This document shows positions 9,900 to 23,029 of a stretch of 64,000 nucleotides of DNA, in pieces. The stretch's first letter is position 1; each line of letters starts with the position of its first letter. The notes beneath the pieces are model-generated. The model was not told the origin of the DNA. It made no database searches and was given only the letters and a program-made list of their open reading frames with translations. Location: contig CM035226.1 in NCBI GenBank assembly GCA_020226215.1, positions 92,714,895-92,778,894 of the forward strand. The letters are read 5' to 3'. This stretch comes from Sindora glabra (lineage: Eukaryota > Streptophyta > Magnoliopsida > Fabales > Fabaceae). Position numbers and translations under genes: made by a program.

Positions 9900-12800
9900 C
9901 TTTTTGCCCAAAATCATCAATATAAAGGACATTTCACAACTAAACCTCCATTCTTTAATGGTGTTAATTATGACTATTGAAAGTTCAAAATAATGATTTA
10001 CATCAAATTCACTAATATTAAAGTATAGAAAGTCATCAAGGAAGGTAAAGAAATACCTATAAAACTTGAATGAGAAATAAAAGTATTCAAGCCCATTAAG
10101 AATGGCTTTGTCATACCTAGAGACAACACTAAATGCAAAATTATCGATATAGATAAGATAGTATGGAATTTACTTTTATTAATAATGTTAGCTTAATTAA
10201 TAGTTTTAAACATAATATTTTAAACATTAGCCAACTTTCTAATAAAGATTATAAAGTAATCTTTATCTTATGTCAACTAATGATGAAAATTGACTATGGC
10301 ATCAAAAATTCAATCATGTTAATATGTGTCTCATTTCAAACTTTTAAAGAAATATCTAATAATAGGATCTCTAAAAAATTTTTTGAAAAAGACTATATAT
10401 GTGATGCATATTAATAAGGAAAGTAAAATCATCTTTCCAATCTATAAATGTGGTTTCAACATTAAAACCTTTAGAACTCTTACATATGGATTTATTTGAT
10501 CCAACAAAAACATTAAGATTTGGAGAAAAAGGGTATGGTTTGATAATTGTAGATGATTCCTCTAAATATACTTGAGTTTATTTTCTTGCATATAAAGATG
10601 ATACTTTTAAAATATTTAAGAAATTTTGAAAGAAAGTTCAAAATAAGAAAAAAAATTTGCATCACAAATATTAAAATTAACTATGGTTAAGAATTTTAAA
10701 TAAAAAAATAAAAAATTTTGTGATAAAAATGATATTGATCATAACTTATGTCCTAAAACTCCTTAACAAAATAGGGTTATTGAAAAAAAGAATGATATGG
10801 TAGAAACCATATTTTGTAAAAATAATTTGTTAAAATACTTTCAAGTTGAAGGTATCAATACATTTTGTTATATCTTATATAAATGTTTCATAAAATCCTT
10901 TTTCGATAAAAACTCCATATAAGTTATGGATAGGAAGAAAATCTAACATTAGTTATTTTTATACCTGTAGATGCAAATATTTTATTTTAAATAATAAAAA
11001 AGATAACCTTGTAAATTTTGACTTAAGAAGTGATAAAAAAAATTTTGTTAAGTACTCTAACATAAGCAAAGTATACAATAAAAGAACCTTCATCATTGAA
11101 GAATTTATGCATGTAGTTTTTGATCAAAACTAATGCATTTTTTTGTTTAGAAAGCAAGCTAATGATGAAGCTCAAGTAACCTTAAAAAAGCAAATACTAA
11201 AGGAACAATTGGAAATAGCTAAAAAAAATGATTCAATAATTAACCTATGAAAGAGCAAGGTGGTTGCTATCTTGAGTAGAATGTAAAAAATGAGTAAGAT
11301 GATTGCTATCTTGAATAATATAATAAGATTGATGATAATTTAGTTGAAAAGCATCAATATATACCTCAAAAGGATGAAGGAAGCCTACCAATGGAATGGA
11401 GAAATCACTCAATTTATCCAAATGAATTTATTATTAGTGATTATTCTTAAGGTATGAGAACTAGATTTTTTTTTAAAAAAATATAAAACTAACTTGGCTT
11501 TACTTCCTCATATAGAACTAAAAAATGCACAAGATGCTCTCAATAATAAAAGATAAGTTAAAGACAAGTTATCTAAATGAATTTATTATTAGTGATTATT
11601 CTTAAGGTATGAGAACTAAATTTTTTTTTAAAAAAAATATAAAACTAACTTGGCTTTACTTCCTCATATAGAACTAAAAAATGCACAAGATGCTCTCAAT
11701 AATAAAAGATAAGTTAAAGATAAGTTATCTAAATGAATTTATTATTAGTGATTATTCTTAAGGTATGAGAACTAGATTTTTTAAAAAAATATATATAAAA
11801 CTAACTTGGCTTTACTTCTTCATATAGAACTAAAAAATGTACAAGATGCTCTCAATAATAAAAGATAAGTTAAAGACAAGTTATCTAAATGAATTTATTA
11901 TTAGTGATTATTCTTAAGGTATGAAAACTAGATTTTTTTTTTAAAGAAATAAAACTAACTTGGCTTTACTTCCTCATATAGAACTAAAGAATGTATAAGA
12001 TACTCTCAATAATGAGAGATAAGTTAAAGCCATAAAAGAGGAATTGCATTAATTTGAGAAAATGAAGTACAGAAACTTATATCATAACTACCAAATCATC
12101 TAATCATTAAAATCAAATGGGTTTTCAAAAAATAAATTAGATGAATCTGATAAAGTGATAAGAATTAAAGTAAGGTTAGTAGCTTGAGGGTATAATAACT
12201 AAAAGCTATTAATTATAATGAAACTTATGCACCCATTGTTAAACTTAAATATATAAAAATGCTACTATTTTTTACATGTTTCAAAAACTTCAAACTTTAT
12301 TAAATGGACATAAAAAGTGCTTTTCTAAATGATTTTTTGAATAAAAAGTTTATGTAAAACAACTTTCCAAATTTAAAAAATAAAGAAAAGTCAAATTATA
12401 TTTTTAAACTTACTAAGCCCTTTTATGATTTAGAATAAGCTCTAAAAGCTTAGTATGAAAGGCTTAATAAATTTCTTGCTAAAAATGATATTACAAGAGA
12501 TGAAGTTGATATAACACTTTTTATTAAAACTATTAAGCATGATATATTAATAGTTCAAATCTGTGTTAATGACATTTTTTTTAGATCTACTAATGATCTT
12601 TCATACAAGAAATTTTTAAATCTAATGAAAGGTGAATTTGAAATGAGCAGATGGAAGAACTTTCATTTTTTCCCTTAAACTTCAAGTAAAGCATACAAAA
12701 GAAGAAATATTCCTAAATTAAGTCAAATATACAAATGAGTTCCTAAAGAAATTTGGAATGGAAAGTGCAAAAGCTATTAGAAATTCTATAAATCCATCCA

Positions 12801-13510
12801 TAAAATTAGATAAAGATGAAAATGGTAAGCTAATTAATGAAAAGTAGTATATAAAGGTATAATTAGGTCACTTCTTTACTTAATCGTAAGTAAACTAGAT
12901 ATTATGTTCAGTGTTTGTATATAAGCTAGATATCAATTAAGTTGTAAAGAATCTTATCTATGTGTTGTTAAAAGAATATTTAGATGTCTACTAGGAGCTA
13001 AGAACTATAGCATTTGTTATCCTAAAGATAGTTCTCCAAACCTAGTTGGACATTTAAATGCTAACTTTGTAGGATGCAAACTAAATAGAAAAAAGCACTA
13101 ATAGAGCATATCAATTTTTAGGATAAAAAACTATATTTTGGCATAGCAAAAGTAAGCTCCAATTGCCTTATCAACAATTGAAGTAGAATATATGGTCATT
13201 GGAAGCTATTGCACTTAAATTCTATAGATGAAAAGATAGCTTGAAGATTACAGTTTGATATTCTCTTTTGTTCCTATCTTTTGTGATACTACTAGTGCAA
13301 CAAACTTAACAAAATATTCTATTCATCATTTAAGGACAAAGCACATTGAAATTGAACATCATTTTATTAGAAATCATGTTCTTAGAGGAAATATCTTGCT
13401 CGAATTCATAAATAATAAAAACCAATTAGTGGATATCTCTATAAAACCTTATTATGAAGATAGGTTTTGCTACATTAGGAAGGAACTAGGTATGGTAAGC
13501 TTCAAATAAA
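9900..13510 (+). pseudogene. SIRE/Maximus-like Copia gag-pol remnant
   Basis: Reading across many stops and frame changes gives the Copia order. The gag start (HFTTKPPFFNGVNYDYWK-like, about 9930-9985) is followed by a large gag deletion. The GAG-pre-integrase segment has FKHNILNISQLSNKDYKVIF (about 10205-10265) and the LWHQKFNH region. Integrase reads LELLHMDLFDPTK and IIVDDSSKYT (about 10465-10575). Then come the linker, reverse transcriptase (KNKLDES, MESAKAIR; about 12030-12860) and RNase H (STIEVEYMVIGSY; KHIEIEHHFIR, about 12950-13500). The reverse transcriptase YVDD site reads C-V-N-D (12562-12573), so the catalytic pair is broken. Overall wording and order match the SIRE/Maximus lineage. 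The copy is incapable of movement by itself. Confidence 0.88.
11421..12030 (+). repeat. Four-fold tandem repeat, 155-156 bp, in the Copia linker
   Basis: Units start at 11421, 11576, 11732 and 11888 (AATGAATTTATTATTAGTGA), with periods of 155, 156 and 156. Each encodes the same piece of the integrase-reverse transcriptase linker (NEFIISDYS-GMRTR), which ordinary SIRE-like elements carry once. The first three units are very alike; the fourth differs more and runs on into the reverse transcriptase start. This is a local amplification inside a dead element. Confidence 0.92.
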
Positions 13511-14289
13511 TTTAATTGACTAATATGATATTTATGTGTTGTTGCATGCCTATATGACATTACATGCATCATCCTTTAGAAATAGGATTAGAATTTTGAG
13601 GAACTAGTGATAGGAATATAAGATAAGAAGCTAGTTGTTATCTCATACACTTGGATGGCTTGAATAACTAAAATTCAAAAGTTAAAAATTTTTGAATTTG
13701 TGCCAAAAAGTTATTCTAACACTAAAAAGGATAACTACCAACTTCACAATTTGATGTCCCCTTAACTTCTGTATTTGAATATACTTGAAAACTTTATTAT
13801 CCTTCGCTAATTCAAAGTCAACACTCTTGATCACAATTAAGTCTATGATTAAGCCTCTTAATCAATAGTTAATTACTGCAAATCCTTAACCACTCCATAA
13901 GATATCATTACCTCTTTTCAACCTTGGTTGCATTGTTTCAAGAAATTTAGAGGATTCAAGAGTTAATCATCTTAAGGTAATGGAGATGAATCTAAACCTT
14001 TATTTTTGTCTAGAAACTCCATCCACTCATTAATCTTTATCTCTTCCATTCTAAACATCATAGTCTTTCATTCTAAAAAAATCCAACCTTTTTGAGTTTT
14101 TCAAAGTAATACAACTTAAAAGTCTTTGTGTTTACTCTAAAAATCACATCTAAAACCTAGTTCTTCCTCAACCTATATTCATCTCATTTTTTGCTAAAAC
14201 TAGTGTCCTGTTTTTACTAAATCACTCAAATCCATCTTTTTTAATCCAAAAGCTAAAATCTTCATTATCTTTTTTATTTTTTAAAACCA

Positions 14290-15180
14290 TGGCATGTTCC
14301 AAACTTGTTAATTAAATGGAGTTTGAGGGATGAGATTGTACAAGAGCAATTCCAAAAAAACTATGAAAAATATATATTCATGAAGCTTAAAAAGTTTGAT
14401 ATAAAATCAGTGGAGAAAGAAGGTGCAAAATGCTTCAAATGGATAAAAGTTATGGGCTAGGAAGATTTTTTTAATATGAATAAGTTAGTGTACGAAAAGC
14501 ACACTAAATTATTTTATATGAATCTAGAATCTCCTAAATAAATAGCATCCAACTTTTGATTTATATGAATGGAGCACAACATAGAATGGATATGGTACTA
14601 ATGAATCAACTGTTGGGGACCCCCAATGAAAGCTTTTAGGTGAGTCTAAGCAGAGTGGTTAAGGACAATGATGGATTAAACTTCTAAAGGCCAATTTAGA
14701 CTTGAAGATTAGAGAACAAAGAAAACTCCTTCAGTAAATCAACTTATAATGAACTGAAAGGTACTGCATTACTATACTTATAAAGTAATCTACCCAAAAG
14801 GTGGATTTATGAGTAAGGTTAATAACTTTAAAGCACTTTTGCAATGGATAATCAAGATAAATTATAAAATTAATATGAGATTTGTAGTTATTAGGCAAAT
14901 CATATCCATAAAATCCAAAGTGGATGCTAATTCTTATGCATTTTGGTGTTAAGTGTCTAGGAAGAAAGGATAAGGTGTTATTAGAGTAAATGTAATGAAT
15001 GATAGTTAGTTGAAGACTTTTATATTTAGTAAGGAATCTGAGTTAGAATCTAATATGAATAGAAAAATTATTAACTTGAAAAATTATACTAATAAGATAC
15101 ATGGTATAAGGAGAAGCAAAGCAATGAGAGATTTTTTTGAAAGGATAAAGAAATATAAAAAAGAATTATACTAATTTTTA
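14290..15180 (+). pseudogene. Env-position ORF remnant ('putative plant transposon protein' domain)
   Basis: Broken frames give FMKLKKFDIKSVEKEG, then GWEDFFNMNKLVYEKHTKLFYMNLES-like and ILPKGGFMSKVNNFKALLQW-like segments. This order matches the retrotransposon-associated domain usually labelled putative plant transposon protein, which follows pol in some plant LTR elements. It lies about 0.8 kb after the Copia RNase H on the same strand, so it may be the extra 3' ORF of that element. It may instead be a separate insertion. Stops throughout make it non-functional. Confidence 0.6.
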
Positions 15181-17723
15181 CTCTTTTAAGTCTTGTTTAT
15201 ATTAAAATGTTTACTTACTAAGTCTCAGACTTACTTTTCTATGTTTATATTTATAGATATGTAAGTCGAGCCTCCACCACTACCTCCCTAAAGTTAAACC
15301 TGCTAGAAGCCCTTAGGGTGGTTATTAGCAACCTAGAGTATTTTGGTAGAAATAGAGATTTTGGACCTTATTGTGAACAAGCTAAGGATAGAAGAGGCAT
15401 AAGCTATACTTTCATGAGTTAGTTAGGTCAATTTATCCTCAACTTAGGATGATTATAAGAAAACTTAATTTTCTCTCTATTGTAAATTCTTTTGATAAAT
15501 GAAATATCTTTCTTTCCCTAAAGTAGCATGCTTTCTATAACTATAAATCTTAAATAAATTTTCAAGAGTATAGTAAAAGAAATAGATTAGATTTATAAAA
15601 ATTGAGTTAGGTTATGACAATGATTATGTTGAAAGATTCACACATGCTTCATCAAAATAGAGAAAAACTGAGCTAAGGCATAAACTCCATCCTAAATCCA
15701 AATCATAGGTTTACCTTAATGAAACTTGGATTTAATCATGTTGAAAGGGAGGCAATACAAAGGAGATTAACATACTTAAATCCCTTGAAGGCTAAAGGAG
15801 TGATAATGATCCAAATCTTGTTGGAAAATATGAAAAAGGAGAAAGAGTTCCTTGGAGCCCTCTAGAAAGAGAGGATGAATGAGAGAAAATGAAGGAAAAA
15901 TAGAAAGAGTTTATATAGATTAGGAATAAAATAGTAGTAGCCTTTTAGGGGTAATTTGGAAGAATAAATTTCATAATTTTTTCTTTATTTATTCCCCTTT
16001 CTATTTTCTAATTCTCTCTAAATAAAATTTTTTCGCAAATTCTACTCATTTCACTCACAAATCATGAATTATAATAAAAAAAATTAATAGGTTTCCTTCT
16101 GTTAAGATTAATTTCTGAAGACATTTATTTTAAATACCTCTCATATTATCCCCTTTAACAATTTACTACTTCCCTCTCCCCATATTCCTAGAGCTCAATA
16201 TAAGCCAATAGAATTAAAACAAAAAATTTGAAATCCCAAGGAAATGACTAATGGACAAAATGTTAAAGGTGTAAATAGAGGTGAAGGTAAAGTTAATATG
16301 TAAAAAGAGTTGAAATAGAAATTATTGAAAATTTGTATGAAAGCATTTTAATTTTGAGGAGCTAAATACAATTTTTAAAAATAATTAAAGAAAACATAAG
16401 GAATTTTTTAAAAAATTTCCAAAATTTTGGAGTGGCTTTAGCCTAATTCACAAGTTGCATCTTTCTAATACTTTAAATCAAAGGTTCACAAATTGTAAAT
16501 AAGATGATATTATATGTAGATAAAGTGCATTTTCTTTTATAAACAAAAGGTAATCACAAGAAAGTAAGTTATAATTTACTTTTGTTAAAAAGGGTTAAAT
16601 AATATGTCTCTAGATTATATTAATTTATAAAGAGAGATATAAATAAATCCCCTATTGACTTCAAAGTAATTGGATTGTCAATTTATTAATTTTGAAAGTT
16701 TAAAAATTAAAACATGGCACTCCGAACTATATTGGGAATTGACTATTTCTGTCCCCCTAACCACCAATTCTAGTAACACGTCGTCATTTTTGTCAAGCAA
16801 GCGCGTCATAGTAAGCAATTTTCTTTTGGGGAAAACAGGGCCTTATCATAAGCTATTATTCAAACAATGTTGGCAGCACATACAAGAAAAGACTACGCTA
16901 GAAAAATAATAGAATAAATTATCTAGACCCCTGAAATTTAGACTAAATATATATAATGTCTCCCGAATTTTAAAACGTAAAGTTAATCCCACCCTTTATA
17001 GTTATTATTTTTAATTATTTGGTAATTCATTTGATATTTTTGAAGGAAAAATATATTACAAATATAAGAAATAAATATAATTATTTTTTCAATGTATATA
17101 TTTATTTTATAACAATCAATAATTATTAACAACTTAAAATGATAATTATTACTTTAATGATTTGATAATATGTATGAAAAAAAAATTAATTTTGTTTTGG
17201 TTCAATGGGAGCACAAGAAACATTGAGAAAATAAATTTGGGAATCAAAATTAGAGGAATTAAGGAAATCCTAGGGAGACAGCCGAAAGAAGCATCCAGAA
17301 AACAAATTCAAGAGTACAAAATCAGAGAAATTAAAGAAATTCCAAAGTCCAATGTAATAGTGATAACTAATAAATTATTTTCCCGTAATTAATTGATTTT
17401 ACATATATTAATAAAGTAGTTAAATTTATTTATTTTTAATAAATTTTATAAAATTATTTTTTATGTATAAAATTTAAGATAGTTGAAAATAGAAAAAAAA
17501 ATATAAAGAAATAAATACAAATTGATCAATAATATAAATTAATAAATTATTTATTAATAAAAAAATATTAAATATTTTATTAAATTTTAAAATAACAGAT
17601 AAAAGGAATAAAAATACTTTTTTAAAATGCAACACATAAAAAGATACGGATAGAACAATAAATTGAAAGAATTCAAATGATGAATTAAACCCAGAAATTA
17701 TATTACTTATATTAGCTTTGGAA
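15181..17723. other. AT-rich intergenic DNA and element debris
   Basis: No domain was recognised. The part at 15180-16000 is somewhat richer in G and C and includes a TTTATATAG word at about 15910 that could be a TATA box of a dead LTR. From 16560 to 17000 two phrases about loss of G+C (TAAATAATATGTCTCTAGA and AATTATCTAGACCCCTGAA) face each other loosely, hinting at a degraded inverted-repeat element. The open frames at 16670-16909 and 17162-17392 have no recognisable domain and are not called. Confidence 0.4.
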
Positions 17724-17817
17724 ATTTTACCGTTTCCGTCGCTTTCTTGAAAAAACCAAAAGGACAATAAATTTTACCATTGCCGTCGCTTTCTTGAAAA
17801 AACCAAAAGGACAATAA
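17724..17817 (+). repeat. Tandem duplication, 2 x 47 bp
   Basis: The unit at 17724-17770 (starting ATTTTACCGTTTCCGTCGCT) is repeated at 17771-17817 with about two base differences. It is a recent local duplication with no recognised function. Confidence 0.9.
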
Positions 17818-18159
17818 AAAGGAATGTATGGAGGCAAGAGTATATTCAAGCAGTTTTTAGTATCAAAATATTTCAAACTAATTTATCTTCTCGAAAGTTG
17901 CATATCTGTCGTCTTCTTCGTCACTCGTCAAAGTTGGATTGGTCACCTTCCGCAGAAGTGATATAAACTTGCGAAAATTTTCTTCTTTTCTTGAAAAACT
18001 CATTTCCAGGTTCCTTTTCTTGAATATTTGTTTTCTCCTTTTCTTAAATCATCAATTCTCAGATTCCTCTTCTTCAACACTCTTTCCTTTAAAATAGGAT
18101 CTTTCACATTCCACAGATTTGTTTGCAATGGAATTTCACAAAAGGGGGTGCTAGTCCAC

Positions 18160-19120
18160 TTAGTGCTTGTTTAGTATAACTATCAGAAATCACAATTAGT
18201 AATTATAAATTAAATACTTTTAAAATTTTTTAATAATTAATTATAAGCAGTAATTTCAATTAAAAATAAATTATTTGAAGTACTTTATTTTTTAATCGTA
18301 ATTATAAAAATAAAAATTCAAAATTTTAAATCCATAGTAACCACATTCTTTTGTATTCTTTTACTTTCATCATCCTTTTTCTACCATTAAATTTTAAATA
18401 TTATATTCACGTTATCCGCATTTTTTATTTTAAATTTATAAGTGACACTTGATATTTTACAATTTAATTATTTGTAAATTTTTAAATTAGTAAATATCAA
18501 AATAAGTATAAACTCTATTTTAATTATAAAATATTAAACTTTCTTGTTAATGAAAATAATTTAAATAAATGAGAATATATATTAAATAAGAATATAGTAT
18601 AAATTAAATAATATCTATTATTTATTTCAACTAAAAATATATATTAATTAATATTATATATTTTTATTTTATAAGTAATAATATCAAAAAATTTAAAAAT
18701 GAGTAATTTTGATATATTTCTTATTTCTCTTATTATTCTTTTTAGTAATTTAACACTAAAAAGTGATTATTTTGTATATTATTTAAACAATAATAAATTA
18801 TGTATAATTAATTATTGGTTGATGTTACCAAATATATAACAAATTATATATAATTAATTATTTTTATTGTTATACCAAATAAATTTTTATTTGTTTGAAA
18901 TTACAGGTAATTTTTATTTATTTCAATTATACATTATCAATTATTAATTGATATTATCAAATATATAATGCATTATGTATAGTTAATTATTGTAAAATTA
19001 ATTATCATAATTAATTATTTTGATAATCGATTATTTTCATCCATATATCAAAAAAATTCTTGCACGTTTGAAATTACTCCTAATTTTTATTTACCAAACT
19101 CCCCTTCTTGCTAGTTTCCC
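18160..19120. mobile_element. Possible AT-rich MITE
   Basis: The stretch is bounded by GTGCTTGTTTAGTATAAC at about 18163 and, in reverse complement, GGGAGTTTGGTAAATAAA at about 19100. Both resemble the GTTTGGTA-type ends of plant hAT-like MITEs, and both are followed inward by GAAAT(C/T)A..AATTAGTAAT-like words. The inside is extremely AT-rich. No clean target site duplication was found, so this remains tentative. Confidence 0.3.
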
Positions 19121-19172
19121 TGGCTAACGATGAACCATTATCACTGCCGACAAGCTTCCATGCACATCATTT

Positions 19173-19270
19173 TATGCGCGAGCCGTAGAAAGTAGAAACA
19201 TAGACGTCCAGCTCCATCCTTCTATGCGCAAGCCGTAGAAAGTAGAAACATAGACGTCCAGCTCCATTGC
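19173..19270 (+). repeat. Tandem duplication, 2 x 50 bp
   Basis: The unit from 19173 (TATGCGCGAGCCGTAGAAAG) recurs from 19223 with a G to A change and a diverging tail. The unit is GC-rich relative to its surroundings and contains a CCATCCTT/CCATTGCC end. No function recognised. Confidence 0.9.
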
Positions 19271-19376
19271 CTAGTGGCAGACGAACTAAGCTAGCAACCA
19301 TGGGGTGAGTAGGTAGTGTATCACTAGTTTATGATATGAGATTTTTTTCTCTAATTTTGCTTTGCTCTAGCAGGGA

Positions 19377-22050
19377 CATTGACACTCATGTTTGTCCAAA
19401 TTATGAAATAATTAAAATAAAGAAAATTTAAAAAAATAATTAAAAATTATTAAAGCAAAAAATCTAATATATGTAACAAAAAAAGTTTTGCAAAATTATT
19501 ATCTGAGAGCTTGCTGATACTTTTTTTATATTCACTCATTATATCTACCACACTCACCTTGCAACACGACACAAATCCCGCTTGTGATGTGAGAAGCTCA
19601 TCTACCCATCTATTTATTTGTTTATTCAAAATAAAACTCTTATTATTGAATTTAGTGAATAACATGCTAGATGTCCATGTGACTTATTCTTTCTTGACTC
19701 TGCATTCCAGCCGATTCTCCTTAACTTTATCTACCAATTAAATGAAATAATTTGTGTAAACTCTCACTTATATAATGCTGTCCACCATGCACAAAGGAAA
19801 AGAAAAAAAATGTGAGTTATTCAAGAAGAAGTGAGTTATTTACAAGAAAGGAGTGTGTTATTCAAAGAGGGGAGAAGTTTGTTATTGAGAGAGGAAAAAT
19901 ACTTATAGAAAGAAAGGAAAAAATTGAAAAATGTCTAAAAAAGAGGAAAGGTTTTTTAAAAAAAATAAGAAAGAGAAGAAGTACAAAAACCAGAAAGAAG
20001 ACAAGAAGAAGAAGAGAAGAAGAGGAAGAAGCAAGTAAATGGAGTTTACAAATGAAGAAGAAGAAGAGAATATGTAAAAAAAAAAAAGAGTGTGAGAAAG
20101 AAAGAAAATATTTTTTTATTTTTAATATATATTTGTGTTATCCTATCTCCTTCCTTACTTTTAATTTTTATTTATTTTATTTTATTTTATTTTAAAATTT
20201 AAATTTTATTTGTTAAAAATATAAATCATAAAAATAAAAAATATAAAGGAGTGTCCTTATTCTTTAATGGAACTTTCAAACCTCCCTTAAAGGGATATCT
20301 TATTGGTCGTCTCATTTTATTTTTTTTATAATTTATAATTTTTTAATTTTTATCTTATTTATTTATTTTAAAAATTAATTAATATCTTATTTATTTAATA
20401 TGTAATATTATTTTTGTATAATTCTTGTGATTGAATAAAATAAATAGTTTATAGGTTCAAACTATTTAATATTTTTGAGGTGATGGATCTTTTAAAAATT
20501 AAATTGGGTGAATCAATTAAATTAAAAATTTTAATATTATTATATATAAAAATTATCTTATATTCATTATGTGCACTTATGATTTATACACATTTTTGCA
20601 ATGATAGAATAATATTGAAATTAATTGTAGGTGCAATAAAAATAATTTTAATTTTTTTGAACAATTATTTATTCAAATTTGACCATGGAGTTAAATAAAT
20701 TTGATATTTTAAAATTTATGAAAATAATAGTGAATTATGATTTTAATTTTTTTTTGAGTAGTTATGTATTCAAATTTGGTCATAAAGTTAATAAATTTGA
20801 TACTTTAAAATTGTAAAATAATATTAAAATTTTAATTTTAATTCTTTCAAAAAAATTTATTTTATATTTGACCATGAAATTGGGCAAATTTGACTATGAA
20901 AATCATTTCAAAATAATTTTAATTTTTTTGAGTAATTATTTATTTATATTTGATTATGAAATTGGATAAATTTGATATTTCAAAAATTAGAAAAATAATA
21001 TTGAATTATTATTTTAATTTTTCTAAGCAATTATATATTCAGATTTGATTATGAAATTAACAAATTTAGTACTTTAAAATTATAAAAATAATATTAAAAT
21101 TATAATTTCAATTCTTTTAAAAAATTATTTTGGATTTGGTCATCAAGTTAAAAAAACTTAACAATTTAAATTAAAAATTATTGATGCGATACTTTTAAAT
21201 AAATAAATGAACAAAATTACTTAAAATAATTTTTTTACTTATAAAATTATACTATAATTATTTTATTGAAAACCTTCCAAAAATAACAAAATAAAAATCT
21301 TTATAAATATAAAATAATAATAATTTTTTTCATAAATAATTAAATAAAAATATTTTAAAAATTCCTTAAATATCATAAAATATAAATTATAAAATTTATG
21401 CTTATGACGTATTAAAATCAAGTAATATGATTACAAGTGCGATCATGATAGTACTTAATATTATTAAGACACATTATTCCATTCAAATCTTATCATGAAG
21501 TTGAAAGAATTTAACAATTACAGTAACAAATTATTTTAAATTTTTTTAAAAATAATAAAATAATTTTTTTTTAAAATAATAAAATTTGTGCCTATTACGC
21601 GTATCAAATTTAAGTAATCTAATTATAGATACGATTATAATGATATTTAACATTATTGAGACATTTTATTTCATTTAAATCTTACCATAAAATTGGATAG
21701 ATTCGAATAACCAAATTAATAAAAATATTTAAAATTACAATCATATTCTCAAGAAAATATACATATAATATAATAAAAACCATCATAATTCAATTCATAA
21801 GATAAAATTAGAATAAATAAGCAATTGATTTTTTAAAGAACATTGTAGGGTGCTAACATCTTTCCTACATGTAACCTACTCCCCAATCTGAATTCTGGAA
21901 ATGTAGACTATTTTCAATGTTTCGATCATATCATAAAAATGACTGATGGTGATTCCATTTTTTTTATTTCATACTACACCATCATGTTTCGAGGAGGCAC
22001 AAAAATCCACTTACCTCCCATGGATTCCATTATGGGATATATCGAGATAA
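19377..22050 (+). mobile_element. 5' LTR of a Tat/Ogre-like Ty3 retrotransposon
   Basis: This long terminal repeat of about 2.67 kb begins TTGACACTCATG and ends ATCGAGATAA just before the primer-binding site. It is directly repeated by 30413-41042 (interrupted by a hAT element). The two share, in the same order, the TGCATTCCAGCCGATTCTCC-like segment, a TATA-like TTATATAATG (19768-19777), a GA-rich stretch (about 19800-20110) and the long AT-rich tail. By eye, alignable parts agree at roughly five of six positions, so the insertion is old. A 127-codon basic/acidic frame over the GA-rich part (19812-20195) is compositional and not called. Confidence 0.85.
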
Positions 22051-22052
22051 CT

Positions 22053-22069
22053 TGGCAACTCCACTGGGA
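22053..22069 (+). promoter_or_regulatory. Primer-binding site (tRNA-Arg-like)
   Basis: TGGCAACTCCACTGGGA lies two bases after the LTR end. It differs by one base from the TGGCGACTCCACTGGGG-type site I associate with tRNA-Arg priming in Tat/Ogre elements. Position and orientation mark 19377-22050 as the 5' LTR. Confidence 0.78.
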
Positions 22070-23029
22070 ACTGAATCAGAGTAAGGCCATTTTGTTTATT
22101 CATTTTCTACCTTAACTTTGAATTTTCTTGTTCCATGTTGACTCAATGTTTTCTTTATATGTGTATTTATCATGTTTATCTCATTATGACTATCTTTAGT
22201 TATTTTATAGTAAATCAATCATATGAAAATTTTTGGAATGGTTGATATTTCCTCTCACACACTACATATTATGGATCTTACACACATATCATAAGCTTCC
22301 TATCTAAGCTTTAGAATACCTTTTAGGATTAGCTAAGGGACAAAGTAGTGATGCCTTCATGAGACTGCCAACTTTCATGCAGGCTAGTGAAACACCTTCG
22401 CTCAAATTGAATTCTTTCCATCTGTAACTTGTCATAAGTGAGGATTAGGGGTATTAAGTATCATTCTGAAGGGTTTGGATGACAATATTATCACTAACTA
22501 TGCCTTGAGTATTGAGTTAAAGATTTCAAGCTTGCTCGAATGTTGTGGATACATGCTTTATAATGTCAAAGCCTTTATCACATTACCTGATGGTTTGAAA
22601 AAATTGGAAGCAATTTCCAACATTGCATATTATGCTAAACTAAACTTTCATAAAACAAACTATTAGGGTTGTTATATATTAATAGTTTTTTTGATGGTTT
22701 ATTATCCTTCTTAGATCAATTGTGGAATAAGGATTTATTTCCCAAGTGACTTGTAGATCCGTAATGTCTGCCTTAATTGATAATCAACTAATTGACCAAT
22801 TGCAAATTTCTATACCTAAACTTGACTTATTAATGAAACAAGTAGATTAACAAGCCTAAGATAGCACTAAGGAGCGTAAGCCTAACACTGCTTTTTTATT
22901 GTAACCTTTTCCACTCTCATAATTTTACTTCTATTTTTTTTCATTTTTGTTATTAGATTTTTGTCTTTCTTTTTTGCACCTCTCCTCATTTATAAAGACA
23001 TTAGATATGATGTCCAAATTAGATTAGAA

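Noticed and set aside
19812..20195. Charged 127-codon frame
   Set aside because: Lies in a GA-rich part of an LTR; composition explains the open frame.
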